64,000 nucleotides of DNA from Diabrotica undecimpunctata (taxonomy: Eukaryota > Arthropoda > Insecta > Coleoptera > Chrysomelidae): contig NC_092809.1 in NCBI RefSeq assembly GCF_040954645.1, positions 78,322,935 through 78,386,934 on the forward strand. Direction: 5' to 3'. Under the pieces are notes generated by a model. It was not told the origin of the DNA. It ran no database searches and saw only the letters and a list, made by a program, of their open reading frames with translations. A program made the position numbers and the translations under genes. Numbering within the stretch: the first letter of the stretch is position 1; each line of letters opens with the position of its first letter. Positions 11,089 to 51,269 of this stretch are shown here, piece by piece.

Positions 11089-13525
11089 TTACACTAACTC
11101 AAATGGTTTTGATCGTTTAACTCTTCTTTCTAACCCAGTGAGGAGCTGGATGGTCTCGATGTTTACGTGTTTATGAAGCCATTGTTCGTGACTACCTGCC
11201 ATGTTCTTGATAATTTTATTTACATTTTCCATCTCAAGGTCCTTGTGGAGGTCGACATTTCTTATGTACCAAGCATCATCAACAATGTTCCTTAGTACTT
11301 TATTAGCACAGCCCCAGAGTTGGCAACCATACATCCATACTGGTCTCAGTATTTGCTTGTATATCAGTTGTTTATTATGTGTGGACAAAACTGAAGTTCT
11401 TTCCATTAGCCAATACATTTTCTTGTAACGAATACCTAGTTCCTCCCTTTTCTTTTTGATATGGGCTTTCCAGCGAAGCTTTGCATCAAGTGTGATACCC
11501 AAGTATTTTGCAGTAGATGCGTGCGGTATTTGGGCATCATTTATTCTAATTGGAATGTTTTGGATTTTTTTGTTTGTAAAATTAACGTGAATTGATTTAG
11601 ACTCGTTTAGTTTGATTTTCCATTTTTTTGTCCACCATGGATTTTATCTATTGACAACTGTAATTTTTCTGCTGCTTCTTCACTGGTATCACCCACTGCT
11701 AGAATGGCAGTATCATCTGCAAAGGTAGCTATAGCATCATTTTCTAGTTCAGGTATGTCGCATGTGTATAACAGGTAGAGGACCGGACCTAATACACTTC
11801 CTTGAGGGACTCCTGCTTTAATTTCTTTTAAATCTGTGTAGACGTCTTCTTGCTTGATTTTGAAGTATCTATCAGATATGTATGACTGTACATTACATTA
11901 CATACGTTTATACAGTAAACCTTCATGCCATACTTTATCGAATACCTTAGCTACGTCTAAAAATATTGTAGAGCAGACTTTCTTTTCCTCTAACGATTTC
12001 TCAATTATGTTAGTAATTCTACGTACTTGGTCAATAGTAGAGTGTTTATTTCTGAAGTCAAATTGGTGGTTTGGAATCAGTTTTTTCTCTTCTATTATCG
12101 GTTTCATTCTTTTTAGCAAGAGTTTCTCGAACAGCTTTGACATCACTGGTAAGAGTGATATTGGCCTGCAAGAAGAGACTTCTGTTGGTGATTTCCCTGG
12201 TTTTGGTATCATTATTACCTTAGCGATTTTCCATAAATTTGAGACATATCTTAATCTAACAGCAGCATTAATTAGGTTGGTCAATTTTACTATGGCTTTG
12301 CGAGGCAGGTTTTTTAGTAATTCTCCAGTAATTAGATCGTATCCTGGGGCTTTCTTCAGATTTATGTTTTTTTTTTATTTCATGAGCTACTTCTTTTGGG
12401 GATGTTGGTCTGATTGTCTCTTTTATCTGATTAGGCTCTATCCATATTTGATCATTAATTTGGTCTTCATGTGGTTTGAATGTATTTTCTAAATATGTGG
12501 CAAATGTCTCTGCCTTTTGCTTATTGCTCCTGGCCCAACTACCATCTTCCAGTTTAATGGATGGAGAATGGATTACTGGTCTTTTTAGCCTTTTCGTTGC
12601 TTTCCATAGGGAGTATTCAGTGCTGCTATCATCCGTCAATTCTGTCAGGTAAGAACTCATTAATTCATTTTTTATATTTGGATCTCTCTTTTAAGCTTTT
12701 GAGTTGCATTGTTCAGATTCGTTTTATCTTGAGAAGCTCTGGTTTGTTGCCACCTTCTTCTTAGTTTTCTTTTCTCTTTAATTAACTTTTTAATTTCCTT
12801 CAGATAGTTGTTTCCTTTTACTTTTGATACTTGAATTGGAGTGTTTTCCTATGCTGATTTTTGTATTTATGCATTATGGGTGAATGGTCTGAATTCATAT
12901 CCCAACGATCATCAATATCTACATAATTGGCTGAGATATTTTTAATAATGAAAAAATCAATTAAGTCCGGTATCTTGTTCCGATCACTTGGCCAATGCGT
13001 CGGTCTACCCGTTGATATTGTTTCACATTTCTGTTCTTTCATGGCTGCCAGCAACTCATTCCCTTTTGGTGTTGTCAATCTTGATCCCCATTGAGTGTGC
13101 TTTGCATCAAAGTCACCTCCAATGATATATCTTTTTCCCATACTCTTCAGATATTCTTCATACTGTTCTTTTTTAATGGAATGCTTAGGGGGGCTACAAA
13201 TTGAATTTATAGTAATTTCGCAATTATTTTTGAGCTTGACACATACTGTGGTTGCTTGTATGGGTTCAGTTTCATATTTTAGCTCCTCATAATGCTGAAT
13301 ATTATTTTTTACTATTATTGAACTGCCTCCTTTTACTGCATTGTCAGGATGTATAGTGTGGTATGTCTTGTATCCTCTAAATTTTATGAAAGATTGTTTA
13401 GTGAAATGTGTTTCGGATATGAGACACAAGTCAACTTCTTCTATGTCTAGGACTGCTTGTAGCTCATTTTGATGTGGTAGCAGTCCATTAGCATTCCATT
13501 CCATGATCCGTAATTGCTTAGCCAT
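11089..13525 (-). pseudogene. Jockey ORF2 (endonuclease and reverse transcriptase)
   Basis: The ATG at 13525 overlaps the ORF1 stop (ATGGCTAA). The intact first 235 codons form the endonuclease: MEWNANGL, ISETHF, GGDFDAKH and NSDHSP. After a shift near 12835 come a linker (12268-12660), then reverse transcriptase fingers (VIMIPKPGKSPTE, PISLLPVMSKLFEKLL, FRNKHSTIDQV, FLDVAKVFDKVWH) and, in a third frame, the catalytic FADD (11712-11723). The C-terminal region (MYWLMERTSVLS, CQLWGCAN, LERRVKRSKPFEL) ends at 11089. About four frame breaks are present. Confidence 0.9.
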
Positions 13526-14865
13526 TTTTAAATTTCGGTATAGCTTTAGCGCTATGTTCCAATCTGGTCACTCTGACTTCTATTTGAGTTATTGTGCCCT
13601 CTATCTTAATGAGCTTTTCTAATATCATTTTTAATGTATTGTCGGTTTCTACTTCTTGATGCGACTGTTTTGTATTGTTTATTACATCACTATACTTTTT
13701 ATTTTCAGTGACAGCTGGCATTTTTGGATTTTCCTTCACATTACCCCTTTGTGGGGGTTCTTTAGCACTTTCTTTACTTGTCCTCTGATTTCTCAGGTTT
13801 TGTATTTTTTTGGCTACATAACATCCTCGGTAATTTGCAGGATGACTTTCGCCACAATGGATGCATTTTGGTTTGTCTTCTGGTGGTTTCTTACAATCTT
13901 TTGTTAGGTGCTTACCGATGCATTTAACACATCTTGGTTCCTTGTTACAATATTTCCATGTATGACCATAGGCCTGGCATCTTTTGCAGTGCGGTATCAG
14001 TCTTGAACTCTTTAATGGCTGGATCTCAACTTTCATGCTTAGTATATCCGTTATTCCAAAAACATTGTTTATATCTTCATCCTGTCTGAACGTCAGGACA
14101 AACATATCTAAATAATTTTTAGTTCCCCATTTCAATTTCTTGTCAGCTTGAATAGCTTCGTATCCTCTTTTTTGTAGATCTCTTATTATATCCTGTGGCT
14201 AAAAGGTATGATGTAATTTTATAACAATTACTCTGATTGGTCTTCCTTGTTTGTTTTCATACGAAAAATTACTCGTATTTAAACACTTTATTAGTTCCCC
14301 GTATTGATCGCTGCCAGGTGTATTAATCTTTATCACTTCACTATTTATGACTCTCATAAGTGAAGTTAATACCAGCATCAACTAGAGTTTTACTTAAGTC
14401 GGCAGCATTTTTGAAACCTTCTACTACGACTGGTGGTGGCAGTTTTGGCTTTTTAATTTGTTTTCCTGTGGTTGTTTGCTCTGGGGAGGGAGGTGATAAT
14501 GAAGTATCCATTTTACGCTTTTTGGTATTCCTTTTCTCTTTTCTTATCCACTCCGTTTCATTTGCTAACTCCTCTTCATCAGTCCAGTATTCAGTTTTGT
14601 CTGATTTTTTGTCGTCTTTTGTTCTGTCAGCATTTACTGTTGACCCTGTATATTGTTTGGCATGTTGTGCTAATCATTTTTCCATTGCGATAATTATTCC
14701 ATTTAGTCGCTGAATATCTATATTAAGCTTTTTAACATTGTTTTCTGATTGGAACCAAGCATTGTATAGTGCTTGTTCATTTTGCGAACGTTGTGCGTTC
14801 TCTGCAAATAACGCGTTATTTTGTTGGACTAATATCGCCTCAGTTTCTGTCTGAATAGAATACAT
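13518..14865 (-). pseudogene. Jockey ORF1 (gag-like, PRE_C2HC and zinc knuckles)
   Basis: Starting at an ATG at 14865, the product has a coiled-coil-like N-terminus (TETEAILVQQNNALFAEN), a lysine- and acid-rich middle, and a C-terminal nucleic-acid binding region with knuckles CKRCQAYGHTWKYC, CVKCIGKHLTKDC and CIHCGESHPANYRGC. It would coat element RNA. In-frame stops occur near 14672 and 14202, and the frame shifts near 14370. The 205-codon piece 13518-14135 is intact and ends overlapping ORF2. Confidence 0.88.
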
Positions 14866-14956
14866 TTTTATTATTAATAAAAATAAAAGCAAAAACTTAC
14901 TGATTGTCTTTTATTAATTGGTTTCGCGATATCATAACGACCGTATGTAAGAGAGG

Positions 14957-15695
14957 CGTATGTAGCATTAAAAGAATAAGCTACAAAAATGGGTTTAATA
15001 ATAAACACCAACAAAACGAAGTATATGGAAGCAAGCACGCAACCACAAATCCTAAACACTTGTTATAGAAAACGACGTCATCGAAGCAGTGAACGCATTT
15101 TTGTATACCTGGGAGCGCTCCTTAACACTGAAAATAATACTACTACAAAGATAAACCGCAGAATTTGCACGACCAACAGATGCTATTTTTGGGTTCAATC
15201 TCCTCCTTAAATCCACAATTATATCGAGAAATACAAAAATAAAACTCTACAAAACAATAATACCCCCAGTTCTAACATATGGTTCAGATACCTGGACTCT
15301 AACAAAAAATAATGAAAACATGTTGGATGTTTCGAAAGAAAAATACTAAGGCGAATCTATGGAGCAGTGAATGACAATGGAGTGTGGAGAAGACGATACA
15401 ACTTCGAACTTTATAGAATGTACCAAGAACCTGATATCGTAAAACATATTGATAGGACATCTGAAGTGGATAGAGCATGCAATGCGGATGAAATAAAATG
15501 ACCCAGCTAGAAAAACGCCCCATGATAGACCCATTGGTCAGAGAAGAGGAAGACCCAGAACAAGGTTCCTTGATGACATCGATAAGGACATAAGAAATAT
15601 GGGAATACGTGCTTGGCGGAGAAGGGCGATCGATAGGGACGACTGGAGAGAAATTCTTGAGGAAGCTAGGACCCACGCAGGATTGTAAATCCACA
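14957..15695 (+). pseudogene. RTE LINE copy, 3' segment beyond the Jockey insertion
   Basis: This resumes the protein interrupted at 10875: VREAYVALKE, then ATKMGLIINTNKTKYMEA and FVYLGALLNTENN, then in other frames PPVLTYGSDTWTL, VWRRRYNFELYRMYQEPD and GRPRTRFLDDIDKDIR up to EARTHAGL and the stop near 15688. This is the thumb and C-terminal region of RTE ORF2. A tail with GATGATGAT follows. The first 20 bases are the right target duplication of the Jockey element. Confidence 0.87.
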
Positions 15696-15704
15696 ATGAT
15701 GATA

Positions 15705-15810
15705 AGTAGGCAAATGGAGAGTCGAGGACATTATTGGTGAATATGAAATAAAAAATCGAAATTTGAGAGGCAACCGACTCATGCAGTTCTGTCAGGAAGA
15801 AAATGTATAG
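15705..15810 (+). pseudogene. Short RTE endonuclease fragment
   Basis: GKWRVEDIIGEYEIKNRNLR, then GNRLMQFCQEENV and a stop, resemble the middle of an RTE endonuclease (the GxxGxGxRNxRGxRLxxFC block). It directly follows the tail of the preceding RTE copy, in the same orientation, as if the start of a second unit had been left behind. Confidence 0.55.
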
Positions 15811-15997
15811 TTCAAATTAACCGCCCGTCATTTTCAAGATTAGTGCACCTCGGCAAATTAATTTTTTTTCTCTATAATAACCGCATTATGCCTATGCTTC
15901 AGATAATGTTAGAACCCGTATCGTCATCTATTAAAAATATTACAAAACATGAATTTTAATTTCCTTAAACGCCAGACGTGTCTATGCAGAGTTCAAA

Positions 15998-17085
15998 ATG
16001 GCCGACCCATTGGGGGATGTTGATTCTTTTACCGATTTTCATGAAGAAGAAAAGGAGTATAAGCCCAGTGAAAGTGATAGTGAGACATCAGGTATGTACT
16101 TTGTATTAATCGTGATAAGACAAAATGATTTTTAATTATAAAAATGAAATAATATTTCTTTAAAAATCTGTATTATTAGGCTGTATATGTAGGTTCTTCT
16201 GGCTTGACGTTATCATGAATTTTTTGTAGTTAACAGATGGTTCACAAGTCTTTAATTTAATTATTAAAGTTAACTTTTGTATACCATTTTTTTATTTTAT
16301 TTTATTTATTATAGTGACAACGACCATGTGACATCTGAAACATCGTCCAACACTCGACAGCGGAAGTCAAATCCCAAGTTGGCCAAAAAGTTTATAAGAA
16401 AACAAAAAGTTATGAACGATGAACATGTTTCAGCTAAAGGTAATAGTGTTCGTCCAAAAGTATGTAACCCAAGAAGTTGCTGTAGAAATTGCCATCTAAA
16501 TTGCTCTGTTAAAAAAGTGAAAATCGTTAAAAGCTAGATTTCACTAGATTGGATGTCCAAATACGCTTTTCTTTCTGGTCAAATTACTGTTGTAGCTGCA
16601 AAAAGAAAATATACTAAGAAGGATATATTAAGAATACAGAAAAGAAGGATTTACAGATTACAAGATGCAAATGGAAATGACCACAAAGTATGTAAAGAAT
16701 TTTTTAAAAAAGTCTTAGATGTTAGCGATAACAAAATAACAAATGCTTTAAAAAGAAAAGCATAGACGAGAACTTCCATTTCGGATAAACGTGGTAAACA
16801 TGCACCACATAATAAGAGAAATAGAGATGATGCAAAGTATATGAATCACATTATTGTAGGCATCACACAAGTAAGAAATATTTGCCTCCAAATTTAAACA
16901 TGGCCTTAATGTATAATGAATATCAAAAATCTTGTAAAGTTCTGAAAAAGAAACCATTGTCTCTTTTTGTCTTTAGAGATATTTTTAACTATGTATTCAT
17001 TTAATCTATGGTTTCATATGCAACACAAGGACACATGTCAACAATGCGATTATTTTAAAACTCTGTTCAAAACATTCGGTTTCAC
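15998..17085 (+). pseudogene. Cysteine-rich multicopy arthropod protein, spliced relic (RGKH family)
   Basis: A first exon 15998-16091 (MADPLGDVDSFTDFHEEEKE, acidic and serine-rich) ends at a good donor gtatgt. A second begins after ttatag at 16315, but joined as drawn it would be out of phase with the main frame. The main frame reads SNTRQRKSNPKLAKKF, VCNPRSCCRNCHLNCSVK, one stop (16535), KRKYTKKDILRIQK, HKVCKEFFKKVLDVSDNKI, then in other frames ISDKRGKHAPHNK, HTSKKYLPPNLNMALMYNEY and FHMQHKDTCQQCDYF. I recognise the pattern of a very common, poorly characterised arthropod family, probably spread by transposition. Its molecular function is unknown to me. Multiple breaks make it a pseudogene. 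Confidence 0.6.
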
Positions 17086-17164
17086 TATATATGTTTTTTT
17101 TTTATTTTCAAAAAAGCCGCATCAACCGGCTTAGGTAACAAAAATTTATCAACTAAAAGAAAAA

Positions 17165-18244
17165 TTACATTTTATGAAATAGGTTAATGTCCTTAAGATA
17201 TTTGATCGTATTGGTTAAGTTACAGTTTAATATATTTTTAAGTAGACCTGGTTCTTCAGAAATGTTGTTGGTGCTTCGTTCATATGAGTAAAGTGGACAG
17301 TCCGTAAGTATGTGTTGGACTGTTTTTTGGCATCTACAGTATGAGCATTCTGGTGGTAACTGCTTCGTTAATAAGTGTTGATGGGTTAATGTTGTATGAC
17401 CAATTCTTAGGCGATTTAAAACCACCTGTTCTCTTCTTTTTTCTGGAAGTTGGAGCCGGACACCGATAGAGGGTTTAATTACTTTAAAATTTGTGTTATT
17501 TGAATCCCAGCATCGCTGCCAAACTTCTGTACAGTATTGTTTGATATTAAGGTAGATATCTGTGACTGGAATTTGTTTGATAATATCGATGCTTTCATTT
17601 GAAGTTGCTTTAACCGCTAAGGCGTCGACCTTTTCATTACCTGAAATACCTATATGTGATGGTATCCAGAGGAAGTGAATGTTTACATTTTTGTTTTGTA
17701 AGTAATGAAGCATAGATTTTATGTTTTGGATGATTTTATGTGTTGGATAGACTTGTTTGATGCTTTGGAGTACAGATAATGAATCTGAGATAAACAGAAG
17801 ACTAGTATCTGTATATTTTTGATAAAATGCAAGTGCTTTTAAAATTGCAATAGCTTCACCAGTAAATACGCTGCAAAAAGTAGGTATTCGTGTATTCGTA
17901 TAGCATATTCGATATCATCTGTTAAAAAGGCTGCGGCACAGCCATTTTTGGTTTTTGATGCGTCGGTGAAAATCTTAACATAATTTTCATATTTTGATAG
18001 AATTTCTTTATATAATGTACGAACGAGGGTAAGATTTGTGGTATTCTTTGGGTAAGCTACTAGAGATGTATTAATAGTAGGAGTATTAATTGTCCAGGGG
18101 GGTTCAGTTGGGTATGTAGATAGCGAGTATGTCAACAAATTGGTATTATATCCACAATTCATTACAAGTTCTTTAAAGGTTAAATATCTTGATTGTCTGT
18201 TACTTTTGTGAGTGGTGACTATATATGGATTTAAGGCATCCTGC
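17165..18244 (-). mobile_element. I-type LINE 3' fragment with RNase H
   Basis: The upstream frame 17839-18246 reads IFTDASKTKNGCAAAFL, the first RNase H strand with its catalytic aspartate. The downstream frame 17165-17713 reads IHFLWIPSHIGISGNEKVD, the His/Asp end of RNase H, then NRLRIGHTTLTH and CSYCRCQKTVQHILTDCP, the C-terminal knuckle of RNase H-bearing LINEs. A frameshift separates them. The 3' end lies in the A-rich stretch mirrored by T's near 17092-17105. It abuts an RTE fragment at about 18245. Confidence 0.8.
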
Positions 18245-18740
18245 ATGTATATTTGCTTTTTGTACTTGATCTCTCACTTCTTTGTCGATGTCTCCATAAC
18301 TCGACAGAGTAATTCCAAGGTTTTTTTTGTATTTGCATTATTTATTTAATACGGATGCCATTGATTTCTATTTTACATCTGATTGGTTCTTTCCTGATTA
18401 CTATTGTTTTAGTTTTCTCTGTTGAGATTGTTATATTAAATTCTTTTGATCTTATGTTAGATCTGTGGACTAGTCTTTGCCGACTATCTTCATCTTGGAC
18501 TATCAATATTGCGTCGTCTGCGTAACAGATTATTTTTACTTCTTTGTTTCCCATTCTGTATTCTCTTTCGTTGAAATTGAAGAGTATAGGGCTCATTAAG
18601 TCCTCCTTTCTTATTCCGCTGCCTATGTTTATAGGTTCTGTAAGTTATCCATCTATTCTGACTTTCATTTTGTTTTGGTAGATATTTTCGATAGTTTTTA
18701 TGATATCTGGGGAACTTCTCTTTATACAAAAGATGGATAA
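18245..18740 (-). mobile_element. RTE-type LINE fragment around the reverse transcriptase catalytic site
   Basis: The - strand reads SPILFNFNEREYRMGNKEVK, IICYADDAILIVQDED with the catalytic YADD, then TKTIVIRKEPIRCKIEING and, in another frame, LGITLSSYGDIDKEVRDQVQ. This is the palm and thumb of an RTE reverse transcriptase, broken at both ends. The lower frame 18490-18729 is partly an out-of-phase reading of the same gene. Confidence 0.75.
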
Positions 18741-19037
18741 CGTCTATATTTATATTTATATATGAATCATGTACAGCTCACATACTCTAAAGTTGCCGTT
18801 TTAGAAATGACGTATGACGTGTATGCGCATTATTACTGTCGATTTATGCATTGGGTAGGTAGGTATGCATCTAAGGGACTTACCGGCACCGTTAGTATCT
18901 TTGAACTTTTCAAATATCTGTGGCTAATAATTATAGAGGTTGATACGCTAAAACTGTAAAATAAAAAAGGAAATGTGTGGATATGTTAAAGAATTAATAA
19001 AAAATATTTGTCCATAATACTTATTCTTTTGTTTTAG
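18741..19037. other. Spacer and pyrimidine-rich acceptor before the first ABCC exon
   Basis: No exon signal could be found. The last 20 bases supply the polypyrimidine tract and AG of the ABCC exon at 19038. Confidence 0.5.
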
Positions 19038-48064
<29,027 letters not shown>

Positions 48065-50420
48065 GGATTAGTTTTAATATCTTGAGATATATTCATTTAA
48101 GAACACGTTATGAGATTTCGAAAATAATTCTTGGTATATATACCAAGGTATAGGCATACCATTAATTTTGATTACAAATTTATTTGTATCTTATGATGAT
48201 GTATTTGATGTTGGAAATTATATATCACCTAATAAATAACTTAAGGTACAGCAAACGTTAACTATGGCCATGTTCTGTGATACGTAAAACACCGTATTTT
48301 CGCCTCGTATTACCATAATTGGCGTTTGTTGTATGCAGATGACATTAAAGATTAACGTGGTAAAAGATATGTGATCTTAAAATAAAATAAGCCCATGTTT
48401 TACTTAAGGTTTAGTACTATAAATTCGTTAAAAACTTGTTAAAAATAACTCAACATAAAATCAAATCACGCTTTTACAGTACATTCTAAGTAATGTAGAT
48501 ATTGAAATCAGAACATATGCTCCATAATCAGACTGCACTGTATCATTTTCTCATTTATACATATCTTCTGTAAGAAAAAAAAATAAATGATTGAGTAAAG
48601 TGACTCAAACAATATATTAAAACCAATATCATTTCTAGTTTACAAGCCGTGCTATTAGAATTAGCTCCCAGCAGCACTGTCAATTAATTTGACTGATTAA
48701 ATATTTACTTACCACATCGTATCAATTTATGTATAGGTACATACTTACTTGGATACATATTACTGAATACTTACTTAATTTTAAATAATAAAAATATAAC
48801 CTTTGTTTTAATTTGTGAGGGACATATCGAATTTAATATATCAACAAAACATACAATTCAAATAAGCTACCTATCGGCCTACCTCCATCGTTGCCAAATA
48901 TAACATCACGGCTTGAGAAGTAGAGGTCCTTCTCTTCCTCCTCATTCATAATTTTCGGCCATTTTTTCTCAGACAAACTTAGATCATCATATAAGAAAAA
49001 AAATAGCTCTAAGTTGTTATAAAAAAACATGCATATCCGTCATGAGCAGTGTATTTTATTTAAAAAATATATGAACGAAGTAACGTTTTTATCAAAAATT
49101 AATTATTATTAATTAAATTAAAAATATTTGCGTCCAATTTTTGACTGGCAATCTATTATCATTGTATTCTCCTTCTCTTCCTTAGAACTAAAAAAAAACA
49201 ATAAAATTCTTTAGAAAAAGATATATAATTATTACCTTTAAATATATAATTATATACCTTTTATAAAGGATTTTATTAATTTTTTGTGATATATGGTATA
49301 CAGCCAGCTACACGAATTTAGTTTCCTTGTGGATTTTAAAAAAATCTACGGTCAGCTCATTAAAACATTATCATTATCAGTTTTAGAAGTCTTTGTTGTA
49401 TCCACAACATATATTGTATCTTAAGACTTTTTAGATGGAAAGTTAAAAAGTTCGATCATTTAGTTTTAAAAGAAGCGGTTAAAGCGGAAATAGATACAGA
49501 AATATTGATGATATATATATTCGAAATCACAATTCAAATTATTTGGAGGTAAATTTAAAATTGGAAATTTTTATTTCCGGTTCATAGGAAACAATATATT
49601 AAACAGTCTCTGAGTTAGTATATGAGGAGATACATTATTTATTTTTTACCCACGTGCCCAAATTATTATTTATTTCAAGACATAAATATTCTTATCAATC
49701 TGAAGAGCTCAAAGCTAAAATCATGAGGGTCCATTATTTGTCATTATGGAGATAATATTAATTTCTTGTACTTAATCTCATGTAAAATATTGTGTAGTTT
49801 CTAACTAATCAAAAAAGATGAAGGTGTACAAGCCATTCAGCTTTGAAATATACGTCTTCTAGGCTAAAAGAATAAAGGTGCTACATATGCAGCCTAAAAG
49901 GATGATAGTTCACCTAGTTCAGATTGCTGACCACAGAGTTGTCTGCTATTTGACTAGATGTTTTGTAAACATACATATATGTGTTTATTTACAGCTTTCC
50001 GTTATTCTGATGTAGATTGGTGTTATTTTATTATTGAAGTACTGTGCTATTTAAAATATCTGACAACAAATATTCTGCAGCAATGAAAACTGTTCAAAGA
50101 AAAGAAAAGGTTTAGGTTGCATGCAAGATATAATGAAAACATTGAGGTTATGTAGCCATGAGTTAGGACCAGACTGTAAGCGTTAGATATTATTTCTAAG
50201 TTCAACCTGCTCTTATCACATGACAAACAATCAATGTATCTTTATAGACTGATAGTATGCTTTACTATCATGAGCTATTAGCCTAAAAAGCCCGAAGCTG
50301 AAGAAGATTTTCACACATTTTCGTCTACTTACAAGGTAAAAGTAATAAGAAATGAGTAGGTAGTAGAAATACCTGTATGTTATAAATTATAAAGCATTTC
50401 GGTCCCTTCACGGCATCACG
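48065..50420. other. 3' flank of the ABCC gene, no further gene seen
   Basis: AT-rich 3' UTR and intergenic DNA with several AATAAA motifs. A 29-bp block at 49702-49730 recurs in inverted orientation at 52622-52650 with three mismatches. No coding signal. Confidence 0.5.
48233..48238 (+). promoter_or_regulatory. Candidate polyadenylation signal of the ABCC gene
   Basis: The first AATAAA downstream of the stop codon, 169 bases after TAG, in AT-rich DNA. Several further candidates occur within 400 bp, so the true 3' end is uncertain. Confidence 0.4.
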
Positions 50421-50732
50421 GCCGAAAGAGTACAGAATTTACAAAAGGGCCTAAAAACAACAGGCGTAGCACTATTGAACATGCGAGGAAAGCATTGTTC
50501 GAAGCCTAATAAGATTCCAGATGATATTACTACCTCTGTAATTGATTACATTAAATCCTTCAAAACTAGAAACTCACATTACGGGTTAGCAAAATCCAAG
50601 AAACATGGCCATCTTAGGTGTGACACATGCAGCACTTGTGATGAACTTACAGTCAATATTGACGCAATACAAACTAAGTTAACGCTACCTGCTACAGTCG
50701 ATATAAAAGAATCTGCCTGTCCCAAACATTAG
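50421..50732 (+). pseudogene. Second relic of the cysteine-rich RGKH family, internally deleted
   Basis: Open from about 50421: AERVQNLQKGLKTTGVALLN, MRGKHCSKPNKIPDD, VIDYIKSFKTRNSHYGLAKS and HLRCDTCSTCDELTV, closing at TAG 50730-50732. The order (VQ...RGKH...IKSF...SHY...DTCxxCD) matches the same family as 15998-17085. The step from SHYGLAKSKK straight to the DTC..CD motif suggests loss of about 60 residues that the other copy retains (KKYLPPNLNMALMYNEY). Function unknown. Confidence 0.55.
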
Positions 50733-51269
50733 TACTAACGATGTTTATTATTGTAGGCAACTATCATTTTACATGTTTTACATACGTAAACTTTCAAACT
50801 GAGAATATTTTTTTATACCTATGCAGAAATGTATGGCAAGAAATGAGGGGATGAGGTTTGTTCCTTGTTTTGGGATTTTATTTTCAATCACCTTGACTTG
50901 CAAGTAAAATAGCTTAAAACTTTCTGCGATTCCTGCGCAGGTCAGAACAAACATTACGCCGTTTTCGGCATGCTTCACTGCATTGTACACTATTGTAAGA
51001 GACTTAGTATTGTGTACAACATAAAATAACAATGTTTTTTCCAATTAGATGCCACTCGTCCCTCGAGTGTGACTGGAACATGGGCTTAATCAATCAAAAA
51101 TCTGTGGTTGAAACACCTTCCGAGTGGAACGAAAATATTGAAAACTCCAGATCCAAACCAACACCATTTAGAGTTATTTCTTGAGAGAACCAGGAAATAT
51201 TTAAGTCATGGACTAAATTTCTTTGTCCTTTGTTTACAAAAAGTTGTCCTTTCAAAACACGACCTATAT
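50733..51269. other. Spacer without recognised gene
   Basis: The - strand frames at 50778-51044 and 51094-51381 show no motif. I see nothing supportable. Confidence 0.4.

Larger units (their letters stand above)
10876..14956 (-). mobile_element. Nearly full-length Jockey-clade LINE nested in an RTE copy
   Basis: A 4.1 kb insertion on the - strand with both ORFs recognisable: a gag-like ORF1 (13518-14865), then endonuclease and reverse transcriptase ORF2 (11089-13525). Its 3' end is a short poly-A (T run at 10876-10884) and its 5' UTR is about 90 bp (14866-14956). It sits between two copies of a 20-bp or longer target duplication, inside the reverse transcriptase gene of an RTE element. The relative order of insertion is therefore clear: RTE first, Jockey second. 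Confidence 0.9.

Noticed and set aside
11854..12492. Long + strand open frame of 212 codons
   Set aside because: It is antisense to the Jockey reverse transcriptase on the - strand and has no motif of its own.
1..19037. Possible upstream ABCC exons
   Set aside because: I looked on the + strand for a segment ending like ...YRK before ALRLS and for N-terminal ABCC motifs and found none; the 5' exons are probably outside the window.
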